Assembly: GCA_020026035.1 (NCBI GenBank) | Contig: JAHHRC010000025.1 | Span: 1 to 15,765 of the forward strand | Direction: 5' to 3' | DNA length: 15,765 bases | Source of the DNA: Erysipelotrichaceae bacterium | GTDB lineage: Bacteria > Bacillota_I > Bacilli_A > Erysipelotrichales > Erysipelotrichaceae | Shown: piece by piece, positions 7,108 through 15,493 of the stretch | Position numbering within the stretch: the stretch's first letter is position 1 | How the letters are laid out: each line of letters begins with the position of its first letter | Translations under genes and position numbers: made by a program | The notes under the pieces: generated by a model | What the model was told of the DNA's origin: nothing | Databases searched by the model: none | Seen by the model: the letters and a program-made list of their open reading frames with translations, nothing else

Positions 7108-10100
7108 ATGAAACATAGACAACAAACAAACCGCCTACTAGCCTTGTTACTAGCATGCGGAATGACCTTAAGTCCTATGACTCCATTCCTACACGTGTCT
7201 GCTCAAGATGCAGCACCAACTACGGAAATGTTACTCAGTAGCAAAAAGGATTCGGAAACAAAAAAGGACGAAGCACAAACTGCCTATGACAATGCTAAGA
7301 AAGAACACGAAGCAGCAAAGGCAAACCTTGTCAAAGAACAAGAAGTACTAACCCTTCTAACAAACGACAAGAAAGAACAAGACGCAAAAGCAGAAGCCGC
7401 TAAACAAAAAGCAATCGAAGCACAAAAAGCAGAACTTGCAAAAGCACAGGCAAAGCTTAACGAAACAAAAGCAGCACTTGCCACTGCAACAGCTGATGTA
7501 GATAACTACGACAAAAACAAGCAAGATCTTCTTGCAAACGTAGAAACAGCGACACAAACCTTAACAGAAGAACAAACAAAACTGGATGAATTCAACACAG
7601 ACAATGCAACACTTGATAAAGACATCCAAGCAAAAGAAACAGCACTCGAAGAAGCTAAAACAGCTCAAACTGCTGCACAAACCGCAAAAGATGAAGCTGA
7701 CAAAGCTCTAGCAGATGCAAAAACTCAAAAACAAACAGAGGAAACAAATCTAACTAGCTTAAACAAAGAGCTAGACAACCTCAACAATGCAAAGGATTTA
7801 GCACAACAAGCTAAAGACACAGCTATAACTACCAAAGCAAAAAAACAGGAAGCCTTAGACCTTGCGACAAAGAAAGCAACAGATGGAACCGATGAAAACA
7901 TTGCCGCAAAACAAGAGGCTCAAACAAAAGTTGATGCTGCTAGACAAACTCAACAACAAGCAGAAGCAGCTTTAACTGAGAAACAAACTGCACAAACAGC
8001 TCTTCAAACTGATTTAACGAATAAAGGCAAGGAAATCGATACTGAAAGAACTCACCTAACTTCACTTGAAGAAGCCGCTAAAACAGCTCAATCAGCAATT
8101 GACGCCAAACAAAAAGAATTTGAAAAAGCTCAAAATGACCTACATGGTCTTGAACAGCAATTCAATGATAAAACAACTGAGTTCAACACAAAAAACAATG
8201 AACTCACTACTAAACAACAAGAAAAAACTCAAAAAGAACGTAAAAAAGCAGAACTAGAAGATCAAAAAACAGCTCTTGAATCCGGTATACAAACAGGACC
8301 AACAGCTGAAGAAATCGCTGACTACAAAGCGCATGGTGCAATTGGATTCTATAAATACCAAGCGAAGTATGGAGAAAACAAAGCAGCGTTTGCTGAAGCA
8401 TTAAAACTATTCGATAGTTCATATGACGATACGAATAAATATATCAACAAGCAAGGAACACCAAATATATCACATAGCGAACTTGTCGCATTATTAAACT
8501 TTGAAGATCCAAACAACACTGTTAATCTAGACAACTTCTTAGAATCACTAGACATTATTCAAGAATCAAATAACTATAGAGCAACTTGTCTAATCAACGA
8601 AACTGATAATGCCAATTTACCTATTTTAAAAGTTGATCCTGCTTTGATGGTTGAAGCAATCCTTAGTGGTAACTATTCAGCAACTCTAGATATAACCAAA
8701 AAATTAGAGCACTCATTAACCTACTTTAACGGCGAAAACCTAAGCTGGTATGGCACTCTTCATGGCGCTTTCTACGGTGAAAGTAATAGTTGGGTTACGT
8801 TTGAAAAAGGCCTTATCGATCCATTGATTGCAAACAACACAATTACACTTAGTGACGTTTACGCAGATATCGTACATAATAAAGATATCAATCTTAGTCA
8901 ATATATAAATATCGGAAGCGTTGGGCATTACTTGTCAATTGTAAACAATAAGTTCACCGTATCTGGTGCTGCCATTAACAAGTCGCACCCACACGAGTAT
9001 AATAACAATTACTACACACAAACATTCTTCTTCGGACCTCTTGATGGTGCGAGCTACTCTGTTGAAGATTTTAAAGCTCTAATTAATGCTTATAAAGAAG
9101 TAATTAATCCAACACAAACAGGACCTACTGTAGAAAGCATAACAAGCAAAATCGAAGCTATTGATCAAGAAATCAATACATTGACTACAACAATCGAAAG
9201 TCTAACAACTGAAGTTGCGCAACTTGAACAAGAGAAAAATGATGCAAACCAAGCAGTAACAAACAAGAGTACTGAAATTGGAACACTTCATACTAATCTA
9301 GAAACTCTAAAAGCAGATTACGAAACAACTCATAAAGTTCCTATTGAGCAATTGAAAACTGCAATCACTAATCTTGAACAAGCAAAAGCTAATCTTCAAA
9401 CTCAATTTGATGAAGGTCAAAGAAAAGTTGAAGAATTGCAACAAGCACTAACAACTGCAACAACAGCAGTCACAACTGCAGAAACAGAACTAGCGAATAT
9501 TCAAACTCGCCTAGAACAAGAAAAAGCAGCTGCTCAAACAGCTCTAACAGATGCTGAAGCTGCCGTAACAAACAAAGAAGCAGCTCTTACTACAGCTACT
9601 GCAGCAGTCACAACGAAACAAGGTGAAATCGCAACAAAACAAGCTGAAATTACAGCTTTAGCTACTGATATCACCACAAAAGAAGCCGATGTCACTGCTA
9701 AACAAACAGATCTAGAAAATGCAACTAGAACTGTTACAGATGCACAGGCTGCTCTAGATGCGAAAAACGTTTTAAAACAAAAACGTGAAGAATTAACACA
9801 AAAGGTTGCAGAAGCTACAACTGCGAAACAAACAGCAGATAAAGCTCTTACTGATTTCCCTTCGAAAGACGTATTAGACGCAAAGAAAACAGATGCAGAA
9901 CAAGCAAACACAGATGCTCAAACTGCTCTAACAAATATTCAAGCAATGACAGAAGATACGATCTTTGCTCCTACAACAGATCTAAGCGCATATCCAGCAA
10001 TCAAACAAGAAGTGGATAAACAAAAAGCAGCTACTACAAAAGCAACTGCTCTTAGTGCTAAGATTCAAACACAAAACACAAAGATTCAAGCTGTAAACCA

Positions 10101-10782
10101 AGACATTGCACAAAAAGAACAAGCTGAAACACAACAAAAGACAAAGCTTGATCAAGCAGAGCGCAACTATGATAACTATCATAAGGTTTACACAATGCTA
10201 GATGGTCAAAACGCAAAGGTTGAACCAACCAATACCGCAAAACCAACTCTAGCATTCCGTTCAGAAGCAGATATTAAAACATTTGTACGCGTATTAGTAC
10301 GCCACAAGGATGGAACAGATTCTGAACTCGATGGTAAATACTACACCGTTAAACCAGGTAGTATCAAAGTTGAACTAAACAACAACTACCTACGTACATT
10401 AACACCTGGAACTTACACAATGACGATTGAATCTACAGACGGAAAAGCAGAAGCGAACTTCGAAATTCTAAAAGTAGAAAAAACCGTTGTTACTCAAGTA
10501 AAACCAACAACTACAACAAAAGTAGTAAACCCAACAAATTCCCAGAAAACACATGTACAACCTCATGAAGCACCAAATGGCTTCGTATGGAATGCTACAA
10601 GTGGAGCCTTCGACTTAAAACCAGGCTACAAGTGGAATGACACAACAAAACAAGCAGAACGCATCTCTAACACAATCGTTCCAAGAACAAGTGATGACCT
10701 TCATGTAAAACTATATGTAGGCATCCTAATCGTAGCGCTTGCGGCAATCGGTGCAACTGCATACAAACTTCACAAGAAATAG
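7108..10782 (+). CDS. Large PrgA/Sec10-like stalked surface protein with CAP-like domain and sortase anchor
   Basis: 1224 residues, with AAGGAGG five bases before the ATG. The signal peptide is at 1-32 (cleavage VSA-QD). A very long Ala/Lys/Gln/Thr coiled coil spans about 40-390. A CAP-like domain follows (about 400-665), with GAIGFYKYQAK, FEDPNN, QESNNYR, LEHSL, NLSWYG, NSWVTFEKG, GHYLSIV (H607) and SGAAI. A second coil (about 675-1020), the Ig/X2-like module (about 1048-1125), GFVWN and GYKWND segments, VPRTSD (1191-1196), a membrane helix (about 1202-1219) and a KLHKK tail complete it. The domain order equals that of the 865-residue paralogue, but both coils are longer. It keeps the GHY motif that the shorter protein has as EHY. 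At 0.15 nm per helical residue the N-terminal coil could reach about 50 nm. The likely role is surface exclusion, adhesion or processing of other surface proteins (inference). Confidence 0.87.
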   Translation: MKHRQQTNRLLALLLACGMTLSPMTPFLHVSAQDAAPTTEMLLSSKKDSETKKDEAQTAYDNAKKEHEAAKANLVKEQEVLTLLTNDKKEQDAKAEAAKQKAIEAQKAELAKAQAKLNETKAALATATADVDNYDKNKQDLLANVETATQTLTEEQTKLDEFNTDNATLDKDIQAKETALEEAKTAQTAAQTAKDEADKALADAKTQKQTEETNLTSLNKELDNLNNAKDLAQQAKDTAITTKAKKQEALDLATKKATDGTDENIAAKQEAQTKVDAARQTQQQAEAALTEKQTAQTALQTDLTNKGKEIDTERTHLTSLEEAAKTAQSAIDAKQKEFEKAQNDLHGLEQQFNDKTTEFNTKNNELTTKQQEKTQKERKKAELEDQKTALESGIQTGPTAEEIADYKAHGAIGFYKYQAKYGENKAAFAEALKLFDSSYDDTNKYINKQGTPNISHSELVALLNFEDPNNTVNLDNFLESLDIIQESNNYRATCLINETDNANLPILKVDPALMVEAILSGNYSATLDITKKLEHSLTYFNGENLSWYGTLHGAFYGESNSWVTFEKGLIDPLIANNTITLSDVYADIVHNKDINLSQYINIGSVGHYLSIVNNKFTVSGAAINKSHPHEYNNNYYTQTFFFGPLDGASYSVEDFKALINAYKEVINPTQTGPTVESITSKIEAIDQEINTLTTTIESLTTEVAQLEQEKNDANQAVTNKSTEIGTLHTNLETLKADYETTHKVPIEQLKTAITNLEQAKANLQTQFDEGQRKVEELQQALTTATTAVTTAETELANIQTRLEQEKAAAQTALTDAEAAVTNKEAALTTATAAVTTKQGEIATKQAEITALATDITTKEADVTAKQTDLENATRTVTDAQAALDAKNVLKQKREELTQKVAEATTAKQTADKALTDFPSKDVLDAKKTDAEQANTDAQTALTNIQAMTEDTIFAPTTDLSAYPAIKQEVDKQKAATTKATALSAKIQTQNTKIQAVNQDIAQKEQAETQQKTKLDQAERNYDNYHKVYTMLDGQNAKVEPTNTAKPTLAFRSEADIKTFVRVLVRHKDGTDSELDGKYYTVKPGSIKVELNNNYLRTLTPGTYTMTIESTDGKAEANFEILKVEKTVVTQVKPTTTTKVVNPTNSQKTHVQPHEAPNGFVWNATSGAFDLKPGYKWNDTTKQAERISNTIVPRTSDDLHVKLYVGILIVALAAIGATAYKLHKK

Positions 10783-10790
10783 CATTCTAT

Positions 10791-10820
10791 AGGTCGAAAG
10801 CAAACCTTTCGGCCTTTTTT
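10791..10820 (+). terminator. Intrinsic terminator after the 1224-residue protein gene
   Basis: AGGTCGAAAG (10791-10800) pairs with CTTTCGGCCT (10806-10815), 10 pairs with one G-U and a CAAAC loop, followed by six T. Confidence 0.9.
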
Positions 10821-10882
10821 ATGCATTTGTAACACGCATTTAACACCAACCACATACACCACCAAAGAAACCACAAACCCTA

Positions 10883-10911
10883 TTGACGAACCACTTTTAC
10901 CTAGCTACCTT
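10883..10911 (+). promoter_or_regulatory. Possible promoter of the pilin-like gene
   Basis: TTGACG (10883-10888) and TACCTT (10906-10911) are 17 bases apart. The first box is good and the second is poor. The rest of the gap after the preceding terminator holds nothing else recognisable. Confidence 0.4.
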
Positions 10912-10940
10912 AATTCTGAAAGGAATCAAAAGGTCATCTT

Positions 10941-11552
10941 ATGCAACAAACAACCAAAAAAGGCTTCACCCTAGCCGAACTACTCATCGTCGTAGCCATC
11001 ATCCTAATACTTACCGCCATCACCATCCCTATTCTTCATGAAAACAAGTTAAAAGCCATCAATGCCACCAACAAAGCCAATATCAAAATTGCTCGTGACG
11101 CCATCACAGTTGTCGGTCTTGAAGGCAAAGTTAACCAAGCCCCAAAAATCCACGTTGATAATAATCAAGATGAAATCATCTGGTATGACGTCAAAGCAGG
11201 AAACCTCAAACAACTACGTCATGACGCCTTTGGTAACCCAGAGACTGGTTGTAATAATTGGGACTGGATCAAAAAAGACGGTATCTACCAATACATCCTT
11301 GTGTACTACTATGAGGAAAACGGAGAAATCATCGTTAAATCAAAACCTTTCATAGATGACAAAGGTGATGTCGTATTTGGTTTAGGAGAAAACGGAACAC
11401 CAAGATCGAAACTTGCCAATAACGCTCATAATAATTGGTACAACCCAGAACACGAAAACAAAATGAACGTGCATCCAGAATATTCCATGGACAATGACAA
11501 ACTTCGTATGTTCCACAATACAAAACCATATCCTGTTAAAATCATCGAATGA
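10941..11552 (+). CDS. Type IV pilin-like (prepilin) protein
   Basis: 203 residues. The N-terminus is a class III signal: a short basic leader ending in KKG (G8), a predicted prepilin peptidase cut before F9, then FTLAELLIVVAIILIL with the conserved Glu (E13, position 5 of the mature protein) that supports subunit assembly and N-terminal methylation. After the helix the soluble domain is hydrophilic and rich in Asn, Asp and Trp, without a motif I can name. AAAAGG lies 7 bases before the ATG. No prepilin peptidase, assembly ATPase or other pilin gene is in the window, so the machinery must be elsewhere or the protein serves another envelope role. No terminator separates it from lrgA 58 bases downstream, so partial cotranscription is possible. 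It could also be a pseudopilin of a competence or secretion system. Confidence 0.85.
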   Translation: MQQTTKKGFTLAELLIVVAIILILTAITIPILHENKLKAINATNKANIKIARDAITVVGLEGKVNQAPKIHVDNNQDEIIWYDVKAGNLKQLRHDAFGNPETGCNNWDWIKKDGIYQYILVYYYEENGEIIVKSKPFIDDKGDVVFGLGENGTPRSKLANNAHNNWYNPEHENKMNVHPEYSMDNDKLRMFHNTKPYPVKIIE

Positions 11553-11610
11553 CCTATGCATTCCATCTTGATAAGAGTACAATAGAACGGATTAACGAAA
11601 GGACAAATCC

Positions 11611-11973
11611 ATGAATCTTATCAAAGAAATGCTCGTATTCATCGCCCTATTATGGGTGGGTACCATACTTAACACATACATCCCTCTACCAATCCCAGCT
11701 ACCATCTATGGCATGGTTATGCTTTTTGTATTACTACTTACAAAAACAATCAAAGTCGAACAAATCAAAACCACCACAAACGGTCTTTTAAACATCCTAG
11801 CCTTCCTCTTTGTACCAAGTGGCGTATCCTTAATTGAACACTACCACCTCATCCAAGGAAACGTACTCGCTATCCTAACTTCCCTCATCCTAAGTCTTTT
11901 CTTAACCGTATTTGTTACCGGACACGTCGTGCAATACATCAATCAGAAAGGACAACAAGCAAATGACAAATAA
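11611..11973 (+). CDS. lrgA: LrgA/CidA family holin-like membrane protein
   Basis: 120 residues with four predicted membrane helices covering most of the length. The family signatures are visible: PLPIPATIYGMVMLF near residues 26-40, and FLFVPSGVSLI near 68-78. LrgA/CidA proteins act with LrgB/CidB partners in murein hydrolase control, cell lysis and, in several Firmicutes, pyruvate or related small-molecule transport. The start has AAAGGA 7 bases upstream. A TACAAT hexamer at 11578-11583 could be the -10 box, but its -35 box is weak. The next gene overlaps by 11 bases, the usual two-gene arrangement. No LytTR-type regulator gene is in the window. Whether the pair is closer to lrg or cid cannot be decided from this sequence. 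Confidence 0.88.
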   Translation: MNLIKEMLVFIALLWVGTILNTYIPLPIPATIYGMVMLFVLLLTKTIKVEQIKTTTNGLLNILAFLFVPSGVSLIEHYHLIQGNVLAILTSLILSLFLTVFVTGHVVQYINQKGQQANDK

Positions 11974-12643
11974 TCCATTCTTCGGCATTGTCCTATCCAT
12001 TTCCACATACCTACTCGGACAACAAATTGCCAAACGTTATAAATCCCCATTCTTAAATCCCTTACTCATATCCATTCTCCTCAGTATTACCACCTTACAA
12101 CTTTTCCACATCCCACTGGAACACTATCTAAAAGGTGGACAATACATCACCTTCCTAATTGCACCAGCAACCGTAGCCCTCATCGTACCACTGTACGAAC
12201 AACTAGACATCCTCAAAGCAAACCTCAAAGCCATCCTCTTAGGCATCCTAGCTGGGACAATCACTTCACTTCTTTCCATGGTCTTCTTTGTAAAACTCTT
12301 CCACCTAGAAAAAAGCGTATCCATTTCAATTATCCCAAAAGCCATCACCACCGCCATTGGCATGGACCTATCCGCCCAATTCGGAGGCATCCCAGCCATT
12401 TCAGCAGCCATTATTATCATTACTGGTATCTTAGGTGCAATCCTTGCCCCACCATTTATGAAGCTAACTAAAATCCATGATCCAATCGCAGTAGGTGTAA
12501 GCCTAGGTACCGCAAGCCATGCCGTAGGAACATCACGCGCAAGAGAACTCGGCGATATTCAAGGAGCCATGGCAGGCCTATGTATTGGCATAGCCGGTAT
12601 CTTCACCGCCATCCTACTCCCATTTGTATTAAAACTACTCTAA
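11963..12643 (+). CDS. lrgB: LrgB/CidB family membrane protein
   Basis: 226 residues. I chose the ATG at 11963 because AAAGGA lies 10 bases upstream and the protein then begins at the usual LrgB position; the frame is open further upstream inside lrgA, in a different frame from it. Several membrane helices are evident. Conserved blocks include FLIAPATVALIVPLYEQ, IIPKAITTAIGMDLS (near residue 130) and the glycine-rich VGVSLGTASHAVGTSRA segment. It is the partner of LrgA in the membrane. The two genes overlap by 11 bases and are translationally coupled in appearance. The stop codon TAA overlaps the left arm of a terminator that ends the operon. Confidence 0.92.
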   Translation: MTNNPFFGIVLSISTYLLGQQIAKRYKSPFLNPLLISILLSITTLQLFHIPLEHYLKGGQYITFLIAPATVALIVPLYEQLDILKANLKAILLGILAGTITSLLSMVFFVKLFHLEKSVSISIIPKAITTAIGMDLSAQFGGIPAISAAIIIITGILGAILAPPFMKLTKIHDPIAVGVSLGTASHAVGTSRARELGDIQGAMAGLCIGIAGIFTAILLPFVLKLL

Positions 12644-12666
12644 CACCTATTCGTAGGTGTTTTTTT
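12643..12666 (+). terminator. Intrinsic terminator of the lrgAB operon
   Basis: ACACCTA and TAGGTGT pair perfectly around a TTCG tetraloop, followed by seven T. It begins at the last base of the lrgB stop codon. Confidence 0.9.
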
Positions 12667-12668
12667 CA

Positions 12669-12699
12669 TAAAAAAAGAACAGAACAAAGTCCTATTCTT
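12669..12699 (-). terminator. Intrinsic terminator of the exoribonuclease gene
   Basis: On the minus strand AAGAATAG, which includes the stop codon, pairs with CTGTTCTT across a 9-base loop, 8 pairs with one G-U, followed by seven T. It lies back to back with the lrgAB terminator. Confidence 0.7.
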
Positions 12700-13663
12700 C
12701 TTTCAAATCCGGTTTATACACACAAGTCTCTAAGCCAAATACCTTCGCTGATGATTGACCTGGCTCTAATCCCATCAATGTATGTTCAAACATATCCGCT
12801 CTTGAATCAATCAAATCAATCGTATGTAACAAATACGCCTCAAAGATACTCGGAACCTTCACAGCCCCATACTCAAGTTTCCCATGATGCGCTAACAACA
12901 TATGTTGTAACAACAATTTCTTCTCTTTGAAATCACCACTACAACTACCATCACCATTCATTCTAGCAATATAATTCGCACCCATATAAATATGACCTAA
13001 CAAGTTTCCATACTTCGAATACTCTTCCACCAAACCATTGCTGTTAAGATCAAACTCATACACCTTACCAATATCATGACAAAGCGTACCAGCCAACAAC
13101 AAATCCTTATTCGCATTCGTATACACACTCGCTAAAGCTAAAGCAGCCTTAGACATACGATACGTATGGTACAACAACCCATACAAGTAATCATGATGCA
13201 TCGTCTTACCAGCAGGAATATTTGTAAACAAACTCATCAAGCCTTCGTTTTGATAAATCTCATTCACCATATACCTATAGTCAACATCTTCAATGCCATC
13301 AATCATAGCCTGAATCTCATAAATCATAAATTCCTTGGACAAAGGTGCAGTTTCAATCAACTGAGACAAATCATCCACATCCTCTTTACTCACGGACTCA
13401 ATCGACTCAAAGTTCGCCTGTGGTTTATCATTATACGTTCCCACACGGAAGTAGGCCTTCACAAACCCATTTTCCATCCACTCTTCCACATCAATATCCC
13501 GCAAATCAAAAATCGTACCAGCAATCGACCCCGTCTTATCCCCTAACGTAATCCGAATATACTCATCTCCCTTTTTTGACGTAGCAACACGCAACTCCTT
13601 AATCACAAAATAGCCATCAACGATATCATTTTCCACAACATGAATTAGTTCTTTCTGCTCCAT
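12692..13663 (-). CDS. yhaM: YhaM/CBF1-type 3'-5' exoribonuclease (OB fold plus HD domain)
   Basis: 323 residues from the ATG at 13663, which has GAAGG upstream and follows a TATAAT box closely; the frame is open for 39 more codons, but the extension would cross that promoter. The N-terminal half (about 10-95) is an OB-fold nucleic-acid binding domain (GYFVIKELRVATSKKG, RITLGDKTGSI). The C-terminal half is an HD phosphohydrolase-type domain with metal ligands at H166 (LYHTYR), H196-D197 (CHDIGK), H224 (LLGHIYMG), H259/H260 (LAHHGKLEYG) and D283 (TIDLIDSR). Length and order match the YhaM family, which trims RNA (and DNA) 3' ends in Firmicutes. It is a monocistronic gene convergent with lrgAB; no functional link to its neighbours is apparent. 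Confidence 0.9.
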   Translation of the reverse strand: MEQKELIHVVENDIVDGYFVIKELRVATSKKGDEYIRITLGDKTGSIAGTIFDLRDIDVEEWMENGFVKAYFRVGTYNDKPQANFESIESVSKEDVDDLSQLIETAPLSKEFMIYEIQAMIDGIEDVDYRYMVNEIYQNEGLMSLFTNIPAGKTMHHDYLYGLLYHTYRMSKAALALASVYTNANKDLLLAGTLCHDIGKVYEFDLNSNGLVEEYSKYGNLLGHIYMGANYIARMNGDGSCSGDFKEKKLLLQHMLLAHHGKLEYGAVKVPSIFEAYLLHTIDLIDSRADMFEHTLMGLEPGQSSAKVFGLETCVYKPDLKEE

Positions 13664-13684
13664 ACAAACCTTCTTTCTTAATCC

Positions 13685-13690
13685 ATTATA
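13685..13690 (-). promoter_or_regulatory. Consensus -10 box of the exoribonuclease gene
   Basis: On the minus strand a perfect TATAAT stands 21 bases before the ATG, which implies a very short leader. The -35 position is poor. Confidence 0.5.
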
Positions 13691-13781
13691 CACGAAAAAA
13701 TGCACCTCTTTATCCATCAGCATATGCAAAACAGTAAAAAACAAAACACCAAATATCAAATGTCTTAGAACCAAATGCATA

Positions 13782-13873
13782 ATGCCAAATCACCGAACAA
13801 AATAATGCCAAATAACCGAATGAAATCACGCCAAATAACCGAACAAAATCACGCCAAATAACCGAAAAATGAT
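13782..13873 (+). repeat. Four tandem 23-bp direct repeats (iteron-like)
   Basis: Units start at 13782, 13805, 13828 and 13851, exactly 23 bases apart with no spacers. The shared core is GCCAAATAACCGAA, followed by variable CAAAATC or TGAAATC. Two weaker CCAAAT-containing stretches precede the array (13748-13781). The last unit ends at the first base of the possible -35 box of the ATPase gene. The exact phasing and position suggest binding sites for a protein, perhaps the ATPase itself. A lone fifth copy lies beyond the gene at 15494. Confidence 0.92.
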
Positions 13874-13901
13874 TTACAATAAGCAAAAACACCTTAATAA
13901 T
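13873..13901 (+). promoter_or_regulatory. Possible promoter of the ATPase gene
   Basis: TTTACA (13873-13878) and AATAAT (13896-13901) are 17 bases apart. The -35 box adjoins the fourth 23-bp repeat, so a protein bound to the array would contact or exclude RNA polymerase. AGGAGGTGA (13928 onward) precedes the ATG at a somewhat long distance of about 12 bases. Confidence 0.4.
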
Positions 13902-13946
13902 AGGTTTATAGAACGGTATTAAAATAGAGGAGGTGAATTTTTTACC

Positions 13947-15230
13947 ATGGATAAGTATAAGAAAAGAGTAGCTGATAAGCTTCTAGAAAGAAAATTAAAA
14001 AGTGCAGGCGCTGTCCTAATTGAAGGTCCAAAATGGTGCGGAAAGACTACAACTGCCGAAAAGATGGCACAAAGTATCCTATACATGGATGAACCTGAAA
14101 ATAAAGTTCAGAACATCAAAATGGCTGAAATCAAGCCTTCCGTATTGCTATCGGGCAGTAAACCAAGACTGATTGATGAATGGCAATTAGCTCCAACCTT
14201 ATGGGATAGCATAAGATTTTCAATCGATCATGGTGATGGGGAAGGGAGTTATATCCTCACTGGATCATCAATCCCAGCAGATCTTTCAAAAGCAGAACAT
14301 TCTGGTACAGGACGCTTTGCTAGAATTCGGATGCGCCCGATGTCCTTATTTGAATCTGGAGAATCCAATGGAGAGGTGTCTCTCAGAACTCTATTTGACG
14401 AAACAGACGAGAATCCATTCGCTTCTGTTAATGAATTAGATATCGAAGATTTAGCTTATCTTGTTTGCCGGGGCGGATGGCCTAGAGCGGTTTTGCAGAA
14501 GGATAGAGAAGTTGCGTTAAATCAGGCACGTAACTACTATGAATCTTTTGTGAAAAATGATATTTCAAGAGTCGATGGTATAAATAGAAATGAGCAAAGA
14601 GTAAGACTACTAATGCGTTCCTACGCAAGAAATCAAGGAACTCAAGTAAGCAATGCAGCACTTAAGAAAGACATGTATGCGAACGATTCTTCCACTCTTG
14701 ATCAAGATACAATCCTTTCCTATATAAACGCCTTGAAAAACATTTTTGTAATTGAGGATCTACCAGCATGGATTCCAAATTTATAAACAAAAACTGTCAT
14801 AAGAACATCCGACACAAGATATTTCATCGACCCCTCCATCGCTGCTTCGGCATTGGGAATTTATCCTAAAGACTTAATCAATGACTTAAATACATTTGGT
14901 CTTATGTTTGAAGCTATGTGTATTAGAGATCTTCGCGTTTATGCTGATGCACTCGGGGGACAACTTTACCACTACAGGGATAAAAGCGGCCTTGAATGTG
15001 ATGCGGTCCTACACTTGAATAATGGTGATTACGGTCTAATAGAGATTAAAATCGGTGGAGACACTGCGATAGAGTACGGTGCTGAAACACTTAAAGTTCT
15101 TGCCAACACCATTGATACTACTAGAATGCACGCTCCTTCGTTTCTCATGGTACTAACTGGAACCAGTAACTATGCTTATAAACGACAAGATGGAGTGTAT
15201 GTCGTTCCTATTGGTTGTTTAAGAGACTAA
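13947..15230 (+). pseudogene. AAA/DUF4143-type ATPase gene interrupted by one in-frame TAA
   Basis: The frame would encode about 427 residues. The N-terminal ATPase domain has a Walker A motif GPKWCGKTT (27-35), a Walker B motif RLIDEWQ (D77, E78) and a sensor-like YILTGSS (102-108). The C-terminal DUF4143 part carries a PD-(D/E)xK-like set: D352 in LECDAV and E366/K368 in LIEIK. Codon 280 (14784-14786) is TAA. Downstream the same frame continues without shift through TKTVIRTSDTRYFIDPS and LGIYPKDL to a normal stop, so the only visible defect is this nonsense codon. From memory, family members read NLRSK at this point. The product could be a 279-residue ATPase lacking the nuclease-like part, a separately started C-terminal fragment (ATG at 14853), or a decaying gene. 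Biological function in the family is poorly known. Upstream tandem repeats probably belong to this locus. Confidence 0.83.
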
Positions 15231-15377
15231 TCATTACATGAACGTAATTTTTCAATAACACTTGTAAATAGTATATATACCTAAAACTTGATTAATAAGA
15301 ATGTTTACTTTATCTCGTGTAACTTTCTTGATGATTGATAAATTACTATAATTTGAACCGAAATCAAACATATAAAA
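15231..15377. other. AT-rich spacer after the ATPase gene
   Basis: It contains only a weak hairpin (ATTAC at 15233 with GTAAT at 15244, then five T) that may end the ATPase transcript on the plus strand. No gene is supported here; a minus-strand open frame through this area crosses a terminator and duplicated DNA. Confidence 0.3.
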
Positions 15378-15411
15378 AATGCCTCTGTTATCATATTTCA
15401 GAGCATTTTTT
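15374..15411. terminator. Bidirectional intrinsic terminator inside the first direct repeat
   Basis: ATGCCTCTG (15379-15387) pairs with CAGAGCAT (15399-15406) with one bulged base. Six A precede and six T follow, so it can act on both strands. It would back up termination of the ATPase gene on the plus strand and stop minus-strand readthrough into it. Confidence 0.7.
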
Positions 15412-15470
15412 GTGTTTTCATCTGTCAAACTTTTTTGATAATAACTCATCCACGTTAGACACGGAAAGCT
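15381..15470 (+). repeat. Imperfect 90-bp direct repeat, copy A
   Basis: It aligns with 15580-15672. Near-identical blocks include CTCTGTTATC, TTTTTGTGTTTTCATCTGTC and GTTAGACACGGAAAGCT. The left end of copy A keeps a working hairpin, while its right end has lost most of the pairing seen in copy B. Confidence 0.85.
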
Positions 15471-15493
15471 ATATCTTGTAGCACACCAACAGC

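Noticed and set aside
13664..13780. N-terminal extension of the exoribonuclease by 39 codons
   Set aside because: It would cross the TATAAT box, lacks a ribosome binding site, and exceeds the usual family length.
13782..13873. Short CRISPR array
   Set aside because: The units follow each other directly every 23 bases with no variable spacers, and no cas gene is near.
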